59,464 bases of DNA from Chloroflexi bacterium AL-N1 (GTDB lineage Bacteria > Chloroflexota > Chloroflexia > Chloroflexales > Roseiflexaceae): positions 1-59,464 of the forward strand of contig WYDT01000045.1 of the NCBI GenBank assembly GCA_013122435.1, written 5' to 3'. The notes under the pieces were generated by a model. The model did not search any database. It was not told where the DNA came from and saw only the letters and a list, made by a program, of their open reading frames with translations. The translations under genes and the position numbers were made by a program. Below, piece after piece: positions 52,010-59,042 of the stretch (its first letter is position 1; each line of letters starts with the position of its first letter).

Positions 52010-53107
52010 ATGGCACACAAGCTTATTCACCGACTTCTCGACTGGCTGAAGTGGCGTGCGAGGGCTGCCGATGGTCAAGGCTTTATAGTTGGTCACCGCA
52101 CTATTGCCGAGCACCTCGGGTGTTCACCTGGTGCACTTCCCAAACTGATGCGACAACTAGAGCAGAGTGGGTGCATTCGACGGGAGTCACTGGGGTACAG
52201 CCAGAAGATCTACGTCCTCAGCAATCAACCTGATCACCTCACCGATCTGACGAGTGATCATCCCTCAGAACGATCACTTTTTATTGATCAGTCTACTGGA
52301 TTGTTAGATCGATTGCTTACATGGTTGTCCTGGCATGCACAGGGTCGCAGTTGTATTGCTGGTCATCGTGCTATCGCTGAACACCTCGGGTGTTCACCTG
52401 GTGCACTTCCCAAACTGATGCGACAACTAGAAAGCTCTGCGTGTATTCGACGGGAACAGATCGGGAAATATCGGCGTATTTATGTCACCTCTCATGTCGA
52501 TCACCAGATCGATCACCTGATCGATCTTAGCGATGATCGATCACCAGAAATTGATCGCCCGATCACACACGACGAATCACTGACCACAGCCACGTATACC
52601 GACGTAGCAGATCGGTATGATCGATCTTGTGATCGAGGAGTCGTTCATGTTGGTATACATGATTCATTAGGAGGGGGAGGAGTCACGCGCATGCGCGTGT
52701 TTCATTCTATTGCGAATAAAAAGTTATTTCAGACTCTCTGCGATAACCATGTCACCAAAACCGTTGCTGCTCAACTCGCCGAGCAGTACCCCGAACGAGC
52801 CCCCCAGGATTTTTTAGACGATCTCACCAATGCCAAAAATACCCCCCGCGTCACCAGTCCGGTTGGGCTGGTTGTCCGACGCTGGCAGCTTGGTGAGCGT
52901 GTGCCGGAATGGAGCAACATAACACAACAGGAGTCTTCCAATGGGTCAGGAAAACCACAAAAACAACGGACTACAGCGCATCAGTCCGGGCGAACTCGCA
53001 GCTTTGGCATTGGGTCAGAGCCTCTCTACGAGTCAACCTGGCAAATGCCATCACCAGAACGAATTGAAGAAAACCGTAGAAAACTCAGAGCAATGGGACG
53101 TTTGTAA
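52010..53107 (+). CDS. replication-type protein with two winged-helix domains
   Basis: From ATG 52010 (AAGGAAGGA upstream) the protein has 365 residues. Two winged-helix domains share the motif GHR-x-IAEHLGCSPGALPKLM and RQLE; the DNA for this part is identical over 50 bases (52112-52161 and 52382-52431), a recent duplication or conversion. The middle is Asp/His-rich because the DNA is packed with GATC. The C-terminal half has helical sequence (FHSIANKKLFQTLCDNHVTK, AAQLAEQYPERAPQDFLDDL) and a basic tail. Gene order (winged helix, then DnaC-like loader) recalls phage lambda O-P. Initiator function is inference. Confidence 0.6.
   Translation: MAHKLIHRLLDWLKWRARAADGQGFIVGHRTIAEHLGCSPGALPKLMRQLEQSGCIRRESLGYSQKIYVLSNQPDHLTDLTSDHPSERSLFIDQSTGLLDRLLTWLSWHAQGRSCIAGHRAIAEHLGCSPGALPKLMRQLESSACIRREQIGKYRRIYVTSHVDHQIDHLIDLSDDRSPEIDRPITHDESLTTATYTDVADRYDRSCDRGVVHVGIHDSLGGGGVTRMRVFHSIANKKLFQTLCDNHVTKTVAAQLAEQYPERAPQDFLDDLTNAKNTPRVTSPVGLVVRRWQLGERVPEWSNITQQESSNGSGKPQKQRTTAHQSGRTRSFGIGSEPLYESTWQMPSPERIEENRRKLRAMGRL
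52207..52636 (+). repeat. cluster of 21 GATC sites, possible origin iterons
   Basis: I count 21 GATC between 52207 and 52636, 13 of them between 52499 and 52636, against fewer than two expected by chance. They include GATCGATCACC blocks. They lie inside the coding region, between and after the two winged-helix domains. Confidence 0.8.
52684..52699. repeat. 16-base perfect palindrome
   Basis: CACGCGCATGCGCGTG lies just after the GATC cluster and before an AT-rich stretch, inside the replication-type gene. Confidence 0.85.
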
Positions 53108-53837
53108 TCGCTGTGGCGGTGCTGGGTGGTACAAAAAACCAGTTACTTTTGATTATCCTGATTTTGCTCGTTTGTTTCCCTGTGAATGCACGCTTTCACA
53201 GCAGGAACAACAGGCAGCCCAGCAAGCACAGTTTCGTAAACAGGAACTCCTTGCACACCTTGATGAAGAACTGGGGAATCTAGTACATTGCCATCTGGGA
53301 ACCTTTGATGTGCAACGACCGCTACAAGCTTACGATGGCCGAGATGAAGCAGCACAACGGGCAATGTTAGAAGATGTATTTATACGAGTGATGGAATATA
53401 CTGAGCGGCTTGATGGCTGGTTGTACCTGTATGGAGGGTACGGCAGCGGAAAGAGCCACCTCGCCGCTGCCATAGCTCACATTGGTATCGAGCGTGGCAT
53501 GTCTGTGAGTTATGCCAGTGTTCCACAGTTGATACGCTTCATCAACAGTGGTTTTGCTGACCGTAGTGCTGATGCACGTATGGAAGCGCTGCAAACTGTT
53601 GGTATGCTGGTGCTCGATGATATCGGGACACAACCGAATACCGAGCACAATAATACCACACTGTTTGAGTTAATCAATGCACGCTATCTGTATCAGCGTA
53701 TCACAATCCTGACCAGTAACAAGGCTGTAACTGCCCACGAAGGACGCATTGCAAGCCGTATCTATGGCCGGGCCTATATTATCGAACTGAATGTTGATGA
53801 TTATCGGAAATACCAAACACCCGGAGGTTTGCAATGA
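52941..53837 (+). CDS. DnaC-like helicase loader ATPase
   Basis: From ATG 52941 (AGGAG eight bases upstream) the protein has 298 residues. A zinc finger (CNRCGGAGWYK, then PCEC) is followed by a DnaC/IstB-type AAA domain: Walker A YGGYGSGKSHLAAA, then ASVPQLIRF, Walker B GMLVLDDIGTQ, LFELINARY and TILTSNKAV, with the arginine finger IASRIYGRA. It overlaps the preceding gene by 167 bases in another frame, which is unusually long. Its stop overlaps the next gene. It probably loads the replicative helicase at the element origin. Confidence 0.85.
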   Translation: MGQENHKNNGLQRISPGELAALALGQSLSTSQPGKCHHQNELKKTVENSEQWDVCNRCGGAGWYKKPVTFDYPDFARLFPCECTLSQQEQQAAQQAQFRKQELLAHLDEELGNLVHCHLGTFDVQRPLQAYDGRDEAAQRAMLEDVFIRVMEYTERLDGWLYLYGGYGSGKSHLAAAIAHIGIERGMSVSYASVPQLIRFINSGFADRSADARMEALQTVGMLVLDDIGTQPNTEHNNTTLFELINARYLYQRITILTSNKAVTAHEGRIASRIYGRAYIIELNVDDYRKYQTPGGLQ

Positions 53838-54214
53838 TAGCTTTACTCCTCGATGCAGCAATGAAAATCTTTGGTATTCACGCTGCTACTATCCTCGGTC
53901 CCTCACGCGCTAGTGAGGTTGTTGATGCACGCTGGGCTGTGATGTTTGTCCTGGCCGAGCGCCACAACTGACCACCGACGCGGATCGCCCGAGCGCTCGG
54001 GGTGCATCATTCGAGTGTGCTCTATGCACTCAAGTTCATCTATGAGCGCATGGCGCAGGATAAGATTTACGCGCACCAGGTCAGGCAACTGATGCAATCT
54101 CAGCCCAGAGCCGGTACACCGTCAGCGACAACCGAGCCGGTCGCAGGTGAGGCAGTCGATATTCAGTTATTCGTTGTAGAGCCGTGGGGTGTTCCCTACG
54201 TGGTGACGGCGTGA
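53834..54214 (+). pseudogene. DnaA domain IV-like protein split by an in-frame TGA
   Basis: ATG 53834 overlaps the previous stop. The frame reads KIFGIHAATILGPSRASEVVDARWAVM and stops at TGA 53969-53971. In the same frame it continues PPTRIARALGVHHSSVLYAL. Joined, this matches the DNA-binding helices of the DnaA C-terminal domain (sRxxevvdARxiAM, IgraLGr-HsSVlyA), about 126 residues to 54214. A Trp codon (TGG) in place of the TGA would restore it. It is either a nonsense mutation or, less likely, read-through. Other genes here use TGA as a normal stop. Confidence 0.7.
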
Positions 54215-54221
54215 GGTGACT

Positions 54222-54461
54222 ATGAAGACGTATGATATCTTTCTTGGCTGGTTCGACGATAGTAAAAACCTGACGACTACACAGAAGATCAGCGAGGCTA
54301 TCACTGCCTACATCAAGCGTTTCAAAAAGACACCCAATGTTGTTGTAGTCAACGAAGCTGACCGCGCAAGCCTGGCGAACCCTGAGCTTGTCGAAGGGGT
54401 AGCCGTTCGTAGCGAAAGCTACATGGTTCCTAACAACTTCTGGGTTGGGAGGGAAGAGTAA
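54222..54461 (+). CDS. small accessory protein containing a dispersed repeat
   Basis: From ATG 54222 the protein has 79 residues: YDIFLGWFDDSKNLTTTQKI, then EAITAYIKRFKKTPNVVVVNE, then NPELVEG and YMVPNNFWVG. The PELVEG part is encoded by a repeat at 54380-54398 found in many bacterial genomes, inserted in frame. I do not know the function; similar short proteins occur in mobile elements. It ends in the start codon of the methyltransferase (overlap of one base). Confidence 0.6.
   Translation: MKTYDIFLGWFDDSKNLTTTQKISEAITAYIKRFKKTPNVVVVNEADRASLANPELVEGVAVRSESYMVPNNFWVGREE
54380..54398 (+). repeat. dispersed CCCTGAGCTTGTCGAAGGG repeat
   Basis: This 19-base repeat is widely seen in bacterial genomes, usually between genes, and here lies in frame inside a small gene. 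Confidence 0.75.
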
Positions 54462-55327
54462 TGGCGTACCCAGGTGGCAAGGCCCAGGCCGGTGTGTACC
54501 AGGCAATCATCCATCAGATACCAACACACACCTTCTACGGTGAGCCATTCCTCGGTAAGGGTGCGGTGTTGCGGTACAAACGACCAGCTACGCGCTCTAT
54601 CGGTATCGATGCTAATCCTGACGTGGTGCAGCACTGGCAAGAACACTCCATGCCTGGTGTCATCGTTCGTTGTGGCGATGCCCTCGAATTTCTGAACAGC
54701 TTCCGGTTTGGACGTGATGCGTTTCTCTATCTCGATCCGCCCTATCTGATGGAAGTTCGCAGCACCCAGCAGGCATATTATCAGCATGAGTTTTTTGAGG
54801 ATGAGCAACACCTGAAGCTGCTGAGGCTGATCAAGACACTACGCTGTAACATTGCCATCTCGGGCTACTGGTCTCAGATGTATGCCCAGATGCTTAGTGA
54901 CTGGCGGGTGATCAGCTTCAACGCGGTGACTCGTAGTGGCCGCGTGGCAACCGAACATCTCTGGATGAACTATCCCGAGCCGGTCGAGCTTCATGATTAC
55001 CGCTACCTTGGGAGTAACTTCCGAGAGCGAGAGCGCATCAAACGCAAGACTCAGCGCTGGCTACAAAAGCTCAAAGCGATGCCACTGCTAGAACGTCGTG
55101 CACTGATGGCTGCTATCAATCAACTCTCAGCTGACATCGCCACATCTGACGATGACGGAGACGGGAGAGGCCCCGTCCTCTCCTTCCCATCGCCTGATCT
55201 GGCGATGATGGCCAACATCGACGAAAACGACGATAGCGCCGGAGGTATCGCCACGAATGGCGATGCTGGAGCATTGGAGCGGTCGCAACCAGAGATAGAT
55301 CAGTTTTTGAAAGAATGCGAATTGTAG
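54461..55327 (+). CDS. D12-class DNA adenine methyltransferase (Dam-type)
   Basis: The 288-residue protein has the D12 class N6-adenine layout. The SAM-binding motif is YPGGKAQAGVYQAI followed by GEPFLGKGAVL, then SIGIDANPDVV and the catalytic motif FLYLDPPYLMEV. Dam, which methylates GATC, belongs to this class, but the target here is not proven. The C-terminal ~60 residues are acidic; part is encoded by a palindromic repeat at 55160-55177. The GATC-rich cluster 2 kb upstream makes methylation control attractive. GGGAGGG lies upstream of the ATG. Confidence 0.88.
   Translation: MAYPGGKAQAGVYQAIIHQIPTHTFYGEPFLGKGAVLRYKRPATRSIGIDANPDVVQHWQEHSMPGVIVRCGDALEFLNSFRFGRDAFLYLDPPYLMEVRSTQQAYYQHEFFEDEQHLKLLRLIKTLRCNIAISGYWSQMYAQMLSDWRVISFNAVTRSGRVATEHLWMNYPEPVELHDYRYLGSNFRERERIKRKTQRWLQKLKAMPLLERRALMAAINQLSADIATSDDDGDGRGPVLSFPSPDLAMMANIDENDDSAGGIATNGDAGALERSQPEIDQFLKECEL
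55160..55177 (-). repeat. palindromic repeat inside the methyltransferase gene
   Basis: GACGGG, AGAGGC, CCCGTC: the reverse-orientation relative of the repeats at 51824-51877, sitting in the low-complexity acidic tail coding region. Confidence 0.8.
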
Positions 55328-55380
55328 GGAGAGGTCTCGTCCTTTCTCATGTATCCCTAGAACACCAGGAGTCGTAAAAA

Positions 55381-55818
55381 ATGAACCATCTTCCAACCCC
55401 GCAAGTTGATACAGTCTTCAATTTTAGAGGCTTCTATGATGGTGCAGCGCATTGCGGTCTACGTATCTGGCAGCACCTCGATGATGTTGCTGTCGTGATG
55501 CTGACTGAACTACCTGATAACCCTGGTATCAGTGTTACGAATGCCTTTGAATTTATCGCTACACAGGTCGTAAGAGGGTACAGCCTTAGCCCGACGAAAA
55601 CAATCTGGATTGAACACTGTCCAAAAGACCAGCAGTTAGCATACTCGCTGGTTACCCTGAAATGGCAACAACAATGGAGAACGCACTACGCTCCTCAGTG
55701 GGGTTTTCTTAATGATGATGCGCTACGCCGCATTGTGACTGCACCAGGTGTGTATCTTCAGCAGTCAATAGCTACAAAGAGCGAAGACACCAGCGAGGCC
55801 CCAGAATGTCAAAGCTAG
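55381..55818 (+). CDS. mobile-element protein of unknown function
   Basis: From ATG 55381 (AGGAG upstream) the protein has 145 residues. It looks soluble and globular: VDTVFNFRGFYDGAAHCGL, VAVVMLTELPDNPGISVTNA, then TKTIWIEHCPKDQQLAYSLV. No domain recognised; single-protein phage or plasmid accessory genes of this size are common. It overlaps the next gene by 13 bases, so the two are coupled. Confidence 0.6.
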   Translation: MNHLPTPQVDTVFNFRGFYDGAAHCGLRIWQHLDDVAVVMLTELPDNPGISVTNAFEFIATQVVRGYSLSPTKTIWIEHCPKDQQLAYSLVTLKWQQQWRTHYAPQWGFLNDDALRRIVTAPGVYLQQSIATKSEDTSEAPECQS

Positions 55819-56117
55819 CACAGATCTACCAGGAGCTACGCCGCCAGGCAGCCCGAACCGGCCAGGATCGCGCTGCCGATCTCCCAGGTGGTGCACGGAT
55901 CGCAGTGCGCGACACAGCCGTGTCGGTCATTGTCACGTTTAGCCGGAAAGGAAAGAAGCTGGGTGATGTGGAACTCATCACGTTTCAGCGTGTGTGTGAC
56001 ATTCCTGCTGGGGTCGAGCGGATACCCAAAGAAGATCAGGCTGCGCGAAAACGAGACGGAGATACCTACCATACCGTGAGTTATCGATGGAGGAAACTAC
56101 ATGAGAATCACCATTGA
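55806..56117 (+). CDS. small mobile-element protein of unknown function
   Basis: The 103-residue protein has a helical start (KLAQIYQELRRQAARTGQ), a beta-rich middle (ARIAVRDTAVSVIVTFSRKG) and a basic end (YRWRKLHE). No family recognised. The gene overlaps the preceding one by 13 bases and the following one by 17, consistent with a tightly packed operon. Confidence 0.6.
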   Translation: MSKLAQIYQELRRQAARTGQDRAADLPGGARIAVRDTAVSVIVTFSRKGKKLGDVELITFQRVCDIPAGVERIPKEDQAARKRDGDTYHTVSYRWRKLHENHH

Positions 56118-56334
56118 GTCGACTGAGAAATTGATCACCCTTCGCACCGACACAGGCACTGTTCCCGCTCGTATCTGGGAAGGTGTGAGCGAGTCAGGTA
56201 TTCCGGTGATTGCCCTGGTGACACGCGTTGCTGTCGCCGAGAGCGCTGATACGACAGCGTTTGAAGCCGAGCTACAGCAACACCGAGCGCCGAGCGCTGA
56301 GGTCGAAGTGTGGCCGTTGAAATTAGTATTGTGA
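56101..56334 (+). CDS. small beta-rich mobile-element protein
   Basis: The 77-residue protein is rich in beta-like alternation (RITIESTEKLITLRTDTGTV, then VIALVTRVAVAES) and ends hydrophobic (VWPLKLVL). No family recognised. Its overlap with the previous gene and nine-base gap to the next place it in the same operon. Confidence 0.55.
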   Translation: MRITIESTEKLITLRTDTGTVPARIWEGVSESGIPVIALVTRVAVAESADTTAFEAELQQHRAPSAEVEVWPLKLVL

Positions 56335-56343
56335 GGTGTGATT

Positions 56344-56787
56344 ATGAGTATAAGAATGATAGACATCGCATTGGAATACAAAAAAGCAGGGTTGAGTGTT
56401 ATCCCGATATCGTGGGGACTCAAGAACCCAAACGATCTGGTATTAGAACAAACCACTGAGATACAACCCATCTATCCACCGGAACACAGACAAGCCCCAT
56501 GGCGGGTCTATAGTCAGCGAAAATCGACGCTTGAAGAGATGAAACTATGGTTTAACGACCAGGCACCAACAAACAATATTGGTATTGTGTGTGGTCAGGT
56601 TAGCGGTGGCCTGGTCGTGATTGATTTTGAGCACCCGGCGTGCTGGCCGACATGGGCCAGATTATTGGAGCGCAATGGAAGCGGAGCAGTCCATCGCATC
56701 CCTGAAACACGATGGACCGGAGTCGCATTTCCCTTACTCCGCGTTCTATATGCTCACTGTAGCACGAAAGGAGTCGCACTTCTGTGA
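56344..56787 (+). CDS. truncated prim-pol-like protein
   Basis: The first ~100 residues resemble the N-terminus of the bifunctional primase-polymerase (prim-pol) domain: YKKAGLSVIPISWGLKNP, APWRVYSQRKSTLEEMKLWF, and NIGIVCGQVSGGLVVIDFE with the first metal-binding pair. After residue ~105 the family-like sequence ends and the protein stops at 147, whereas the full domain needs a TG-x-GG-x-H-x-Y motif and usually a helicase part. So it is probably a remnant or a stand-alone binding domain. GAGGTG precedes ATG 56344. Confidence 0.6.
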   Translation: MSIRMIDIALEYKKAGLSVIPISWGLKNPNDLVLEQTTEIQPIYPPEHRQAPWRVYSQRKSTLEEMKLWFNDQAPTNNIGIVCGQVSGGLVVIDFEHPACWPTWARLLERNGSGAVHRIPETRWTGVAFPLLRVLYAHCSTKGVALL

Positions 56788-56825
56788 GATACCTACAATC
56801 GACACAGAGCGCGTTTTAATGTCTT

Positions 56826-57449
56826 ATGAATAAACCAACAGCTACAGAGTCGGAACTCCTAGAGCAATTACTACAAAATACACAAACATCAAACACCAGT
56901 AATCATTCGACACAGGCAAGTGTGCCACCACAACCTGTTATAGTGGTTCAGCAGCCAACACAGGCCAGCGCCCAGGGCAAATCTAACAACACTCAGAAGA
57001 CCGCCCCCACGCCTGTACCCGTTGAACTAGACACGGGCGTGCTAGAAAAAGAGCATATTCGATTTGTTGCACGCTGGGCGCTGCGAATACTGGCACTGAT
57101 AGGGGTGCTTACTACCGCATTTGGGTCAGTTATCTCTGTCAATGGAGGCTGGGAACCATCATGGGCATTCTGGCAGGGTATCCACCCCGCCGCTTGGGTA
57201 CTTGGCTTGATTATTCAGTTCATTATCGTACTGGTGCAATGGTCGAGTGAAATAAAGAGTGTTTGGTATATTGCATCGACCATCGTCGATAGTGCACTAA
57301 CGTTCTGGGGCTATTGGAACGTGTTTGATGACATTTTGGTTGAGCGATTTATCTATGTAATACCAACAATGGTCGTTTTTGGTATTGTGTGTATTCTTGT
57401 TTCGGTTTATCCTGAACAGGTGATGGTAATCAGAAGAAGGAAAGTATAA
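56826..57449 (+). CDS. four-TM mobile-element membrane protein
   Basis: The 207-residue protein has a ~75-residue polar, Gln/Thr/Pro-rich N-terminus and four hydrophobic segments: WALRILALIGVLTTAFGSV, AAWVLGLIIQFIIVLV, SALTFWGYWNVF, and IYVIPTMVVFGIVCILVSV. It ends with a short basic tail (IRRRKV). Function unknown. It ends one base before the FtsK-like ATPase gene. Small membrane partners next to a DNA pump are typical of transfer modules, so a role in the same complex is plausible. Confidence 0.65.
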   Translation: MNKPTATESELLEQLLQNTQTSNTSNHSTQASVPPQPVIVVQQPTQASAQGKSNNTQKTAPTPVPVELDTGVLEKEHIRFVARWALRILALIGVLTTAFGSVISVNGGWEPSWAFWQGIHPAAWVLGLIIQFIIVLVQWSSEIKSVWYIASTIVDSALTFWGYWNVFDDILVERFIYVIPTMVVFGIVCILVSVYPEQVMVIRRRKV

Positions 57450-57450
57450 T

Positions 57451-58755
57451 ATGACACCACAGGAACGCGGTTTACTTATTCTCGGCCTGATCACCTTTGG
57501 TGCTTTGTTTCTGAGCGGTGCGATCTGGTTGAGTTGGCGTGTCTACATTTGGCGCATCAACCGACGCATTTACCAAAATATGCAACAGAACACACCAGCG
57601 GTAGCCAGCCAGGACAAAACGATCTCTGTTGAAGAGATCGCCCACCGAGCTATTGCCTGTCTCAAAAAGGCCGAGCAACGGATCGAAAAACTCGAAGCCG
57701 AGTTACAGCGGATACGAGGTGTTGCTATCGATCCGGCATGGGACTGGTTGACCGCGTTCACCAACTGCCTACACTTGCTCGTTATCGGCCACAGTCGCGG
57801 TGGCAAAACAACTGTCATCCATGAGATTGCCACCCGTCGCATCAAGCGGGGTGAGACTGTTTTTGTGTGCGATCCCGACGCAGCTAAAGGTATGTGGCCA
57901 GGTTGCGATGTCGCTGGCTATAACAATGATTACAAAGCTATCAATCAGTCTATTACCCGATTTGCTGATGAGATGGAAGCACGTCGGAAACTTCGTAGCA
58001 GTGGTATTATGCGAACCTTTGCACCTGTGCACTTGATCATCGATGAGTATGCCGATGTGGTTGAGCAGTGCGATGATGCACAGACCACTATCGAACACGG
58101 CCTACGTCGTTGGGGAAAACTCAACGGTCACATCATCATTGGTGTGCAAGATAAACAGGTGAAGACGATGAAAATGGAGGGCCAGGGCGAACTACGAAAG
58201 AATTTTGAGTACACCGGAGAGATCTATATCGAGCAAGAGCAGCGGCAGATTATGATCTCGAATGCCAGTAAGAAACTTGGGATCGCTCCTGTGCCTGAGT
58301 TAACCGATCCTGAGTCGCTGATTATCCCTATCGAGTTAGATACGAGCGACGCCGAACGGTTGCTAGAGAGGCTTTTTATAACAGAACATGTTCTCGAACA
58401 GCCAGAACAACAGAACACACGCGAACAGCATCAGAACGGCACAGAACAACGTACAACCTGTTCGGAACACAAGAATATTGATAAGCTTATCGAACCAGAA
58501 CAGGCGAAAAAAGAACCACAGACTACCACAGTGAATCGTTCTGAGAACACCTCAGAAGATGACACAGTTATTAGTGAAGAACCACCGACACTCGAAGAGT
58601 TACCCAAACTGGCCAGGGCTATCGAAGCACTGGCCAAAGGTGAGGGCGTCGTCGAGGCGATCTACTTTGGATGGGGATTAAAGCGAGGAGGGGGACCTAA
58701 GTACAAGCGTGCGCGGTATCTCCTCGAAGCTGCGCGGTCTGAGAGTGAGGTGTAG
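57451..58755 (+). CDS. FtsK/TraB-like membrane DNA-translocase ATPase
   Basis: A single N-terminal membrane segment (LLILGLITFGALFLSGAIWL) and a coiled coil (LKKAEQRIEKLEAELQRIRG) precede an ATPase core. Walker A is LVIGHSRGGKTTVIHEIA near residue 115, and Walker B VHLIIDEYADVV near residue 195. GVQDKQVKTMK and LRKNFEYTGEIY follow as in FtsK/HerA-type pumps. After a Gln/Glu-rich linker the last ~50 residues (AIEALAKGEGVVEAIYFGWG) look like a winged helix. The protein probably moves double-stranded DNA. AAGGA is nine bases before the ATG. It ends the element operon. Confidence 0.8.
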   Translation: MTPQERGLLILGLITFGALFLSGAIWLSWRVYIWRINRRIYQNMQQNTPAVASQDKTISVEEIAHRAIACLKKAEQRIEKLEAELQRIRGVAIDPAWDWLTAFTNCLHLLVIGHSRGGKTTVIHEIATRRIKRGETVFVCDPDAAKGMWPGCDVAGYNNDYKAINQSITRFADEMEARRKLRSSGIMRTFAPVHLIIDEYADVVEQCDDAQTTIEHGLRRWGKLNGHIIIGVQDKQVKTMKMEGQGELRKNFEYTGEIYIEQEQRQIMISNASKKLGIAPVPELTDPESLIIPIELDTSDAERLLERLFITEHVLEQPEQQNTREQHQNGTEQRTTCSEHKNIDKLIEPEQAKKEPQTTTVNRSENTSEDDTVISEEPPTLEELPKLARAIEALAKGEGVVEAIYFGWGLKRGGGPKYKRARYLLEAARSESEV

Positions 58756-58819
58756 TGATGGGTGTAACTACTAACATTACCTATGCTATGTGCTCTCTAG
58801 CGAGTGCCAGTATCAACTA

Positions 58820-58905
58820 TGCTAGAATGCTTCCGCGAGTAGAAACACTCGCGGGACATCATCACCCCGTTCTTGCTACCTGAGCGGCAGCGAGAGCGGG
58901 GTTTT
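58820..58905 (+). ncRNA. candidate small RNA unit 1 (promoter, hairpin, terminator)
   Basis: TGCTAGAAT at 58820-58828 is an extended -10. CCGCGAGT, AGAAAC and ACTCGCGG form a hairpin at 58833-58854, where a transcript would begin. A CCCCG to CGGGG hairpin with TTTT ends the unit at 58865-58905. The predicted RNA is about 70 bases and encodes no protein. Confidence 0.5.
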
Positions 58906-58920
58906 CATTGTTGACAGCCG

Positions 58921-58989
58921 TGCTATACTCGCGCCGTGATGTGAAAAGACCACTCCTACAGGGAAAACCTGTCGTGAGTGGCTTTTTTT
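58921..58989 (+). ncRNA. candidate small RNA unit 2 (promoter, hairpin, terminator)
   Basis: TGCTATACT at 58921-58929 is followed by a two-part stem (CCACTC with GAGTGG, inner ACAGG with CCTGT) at 58950-58981 and seven T at 58983-58989. The predicted RNA is about 55 bases. A TTGACA at 58911 is too close to serve as a -35. Confidence 0.5.
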
Positions 58990-59042
58990 GTTGGGTCGTA
59001 GCGATCTCTAGCGCGGTCGCAACTCGCTGCACCCGTACGGTG

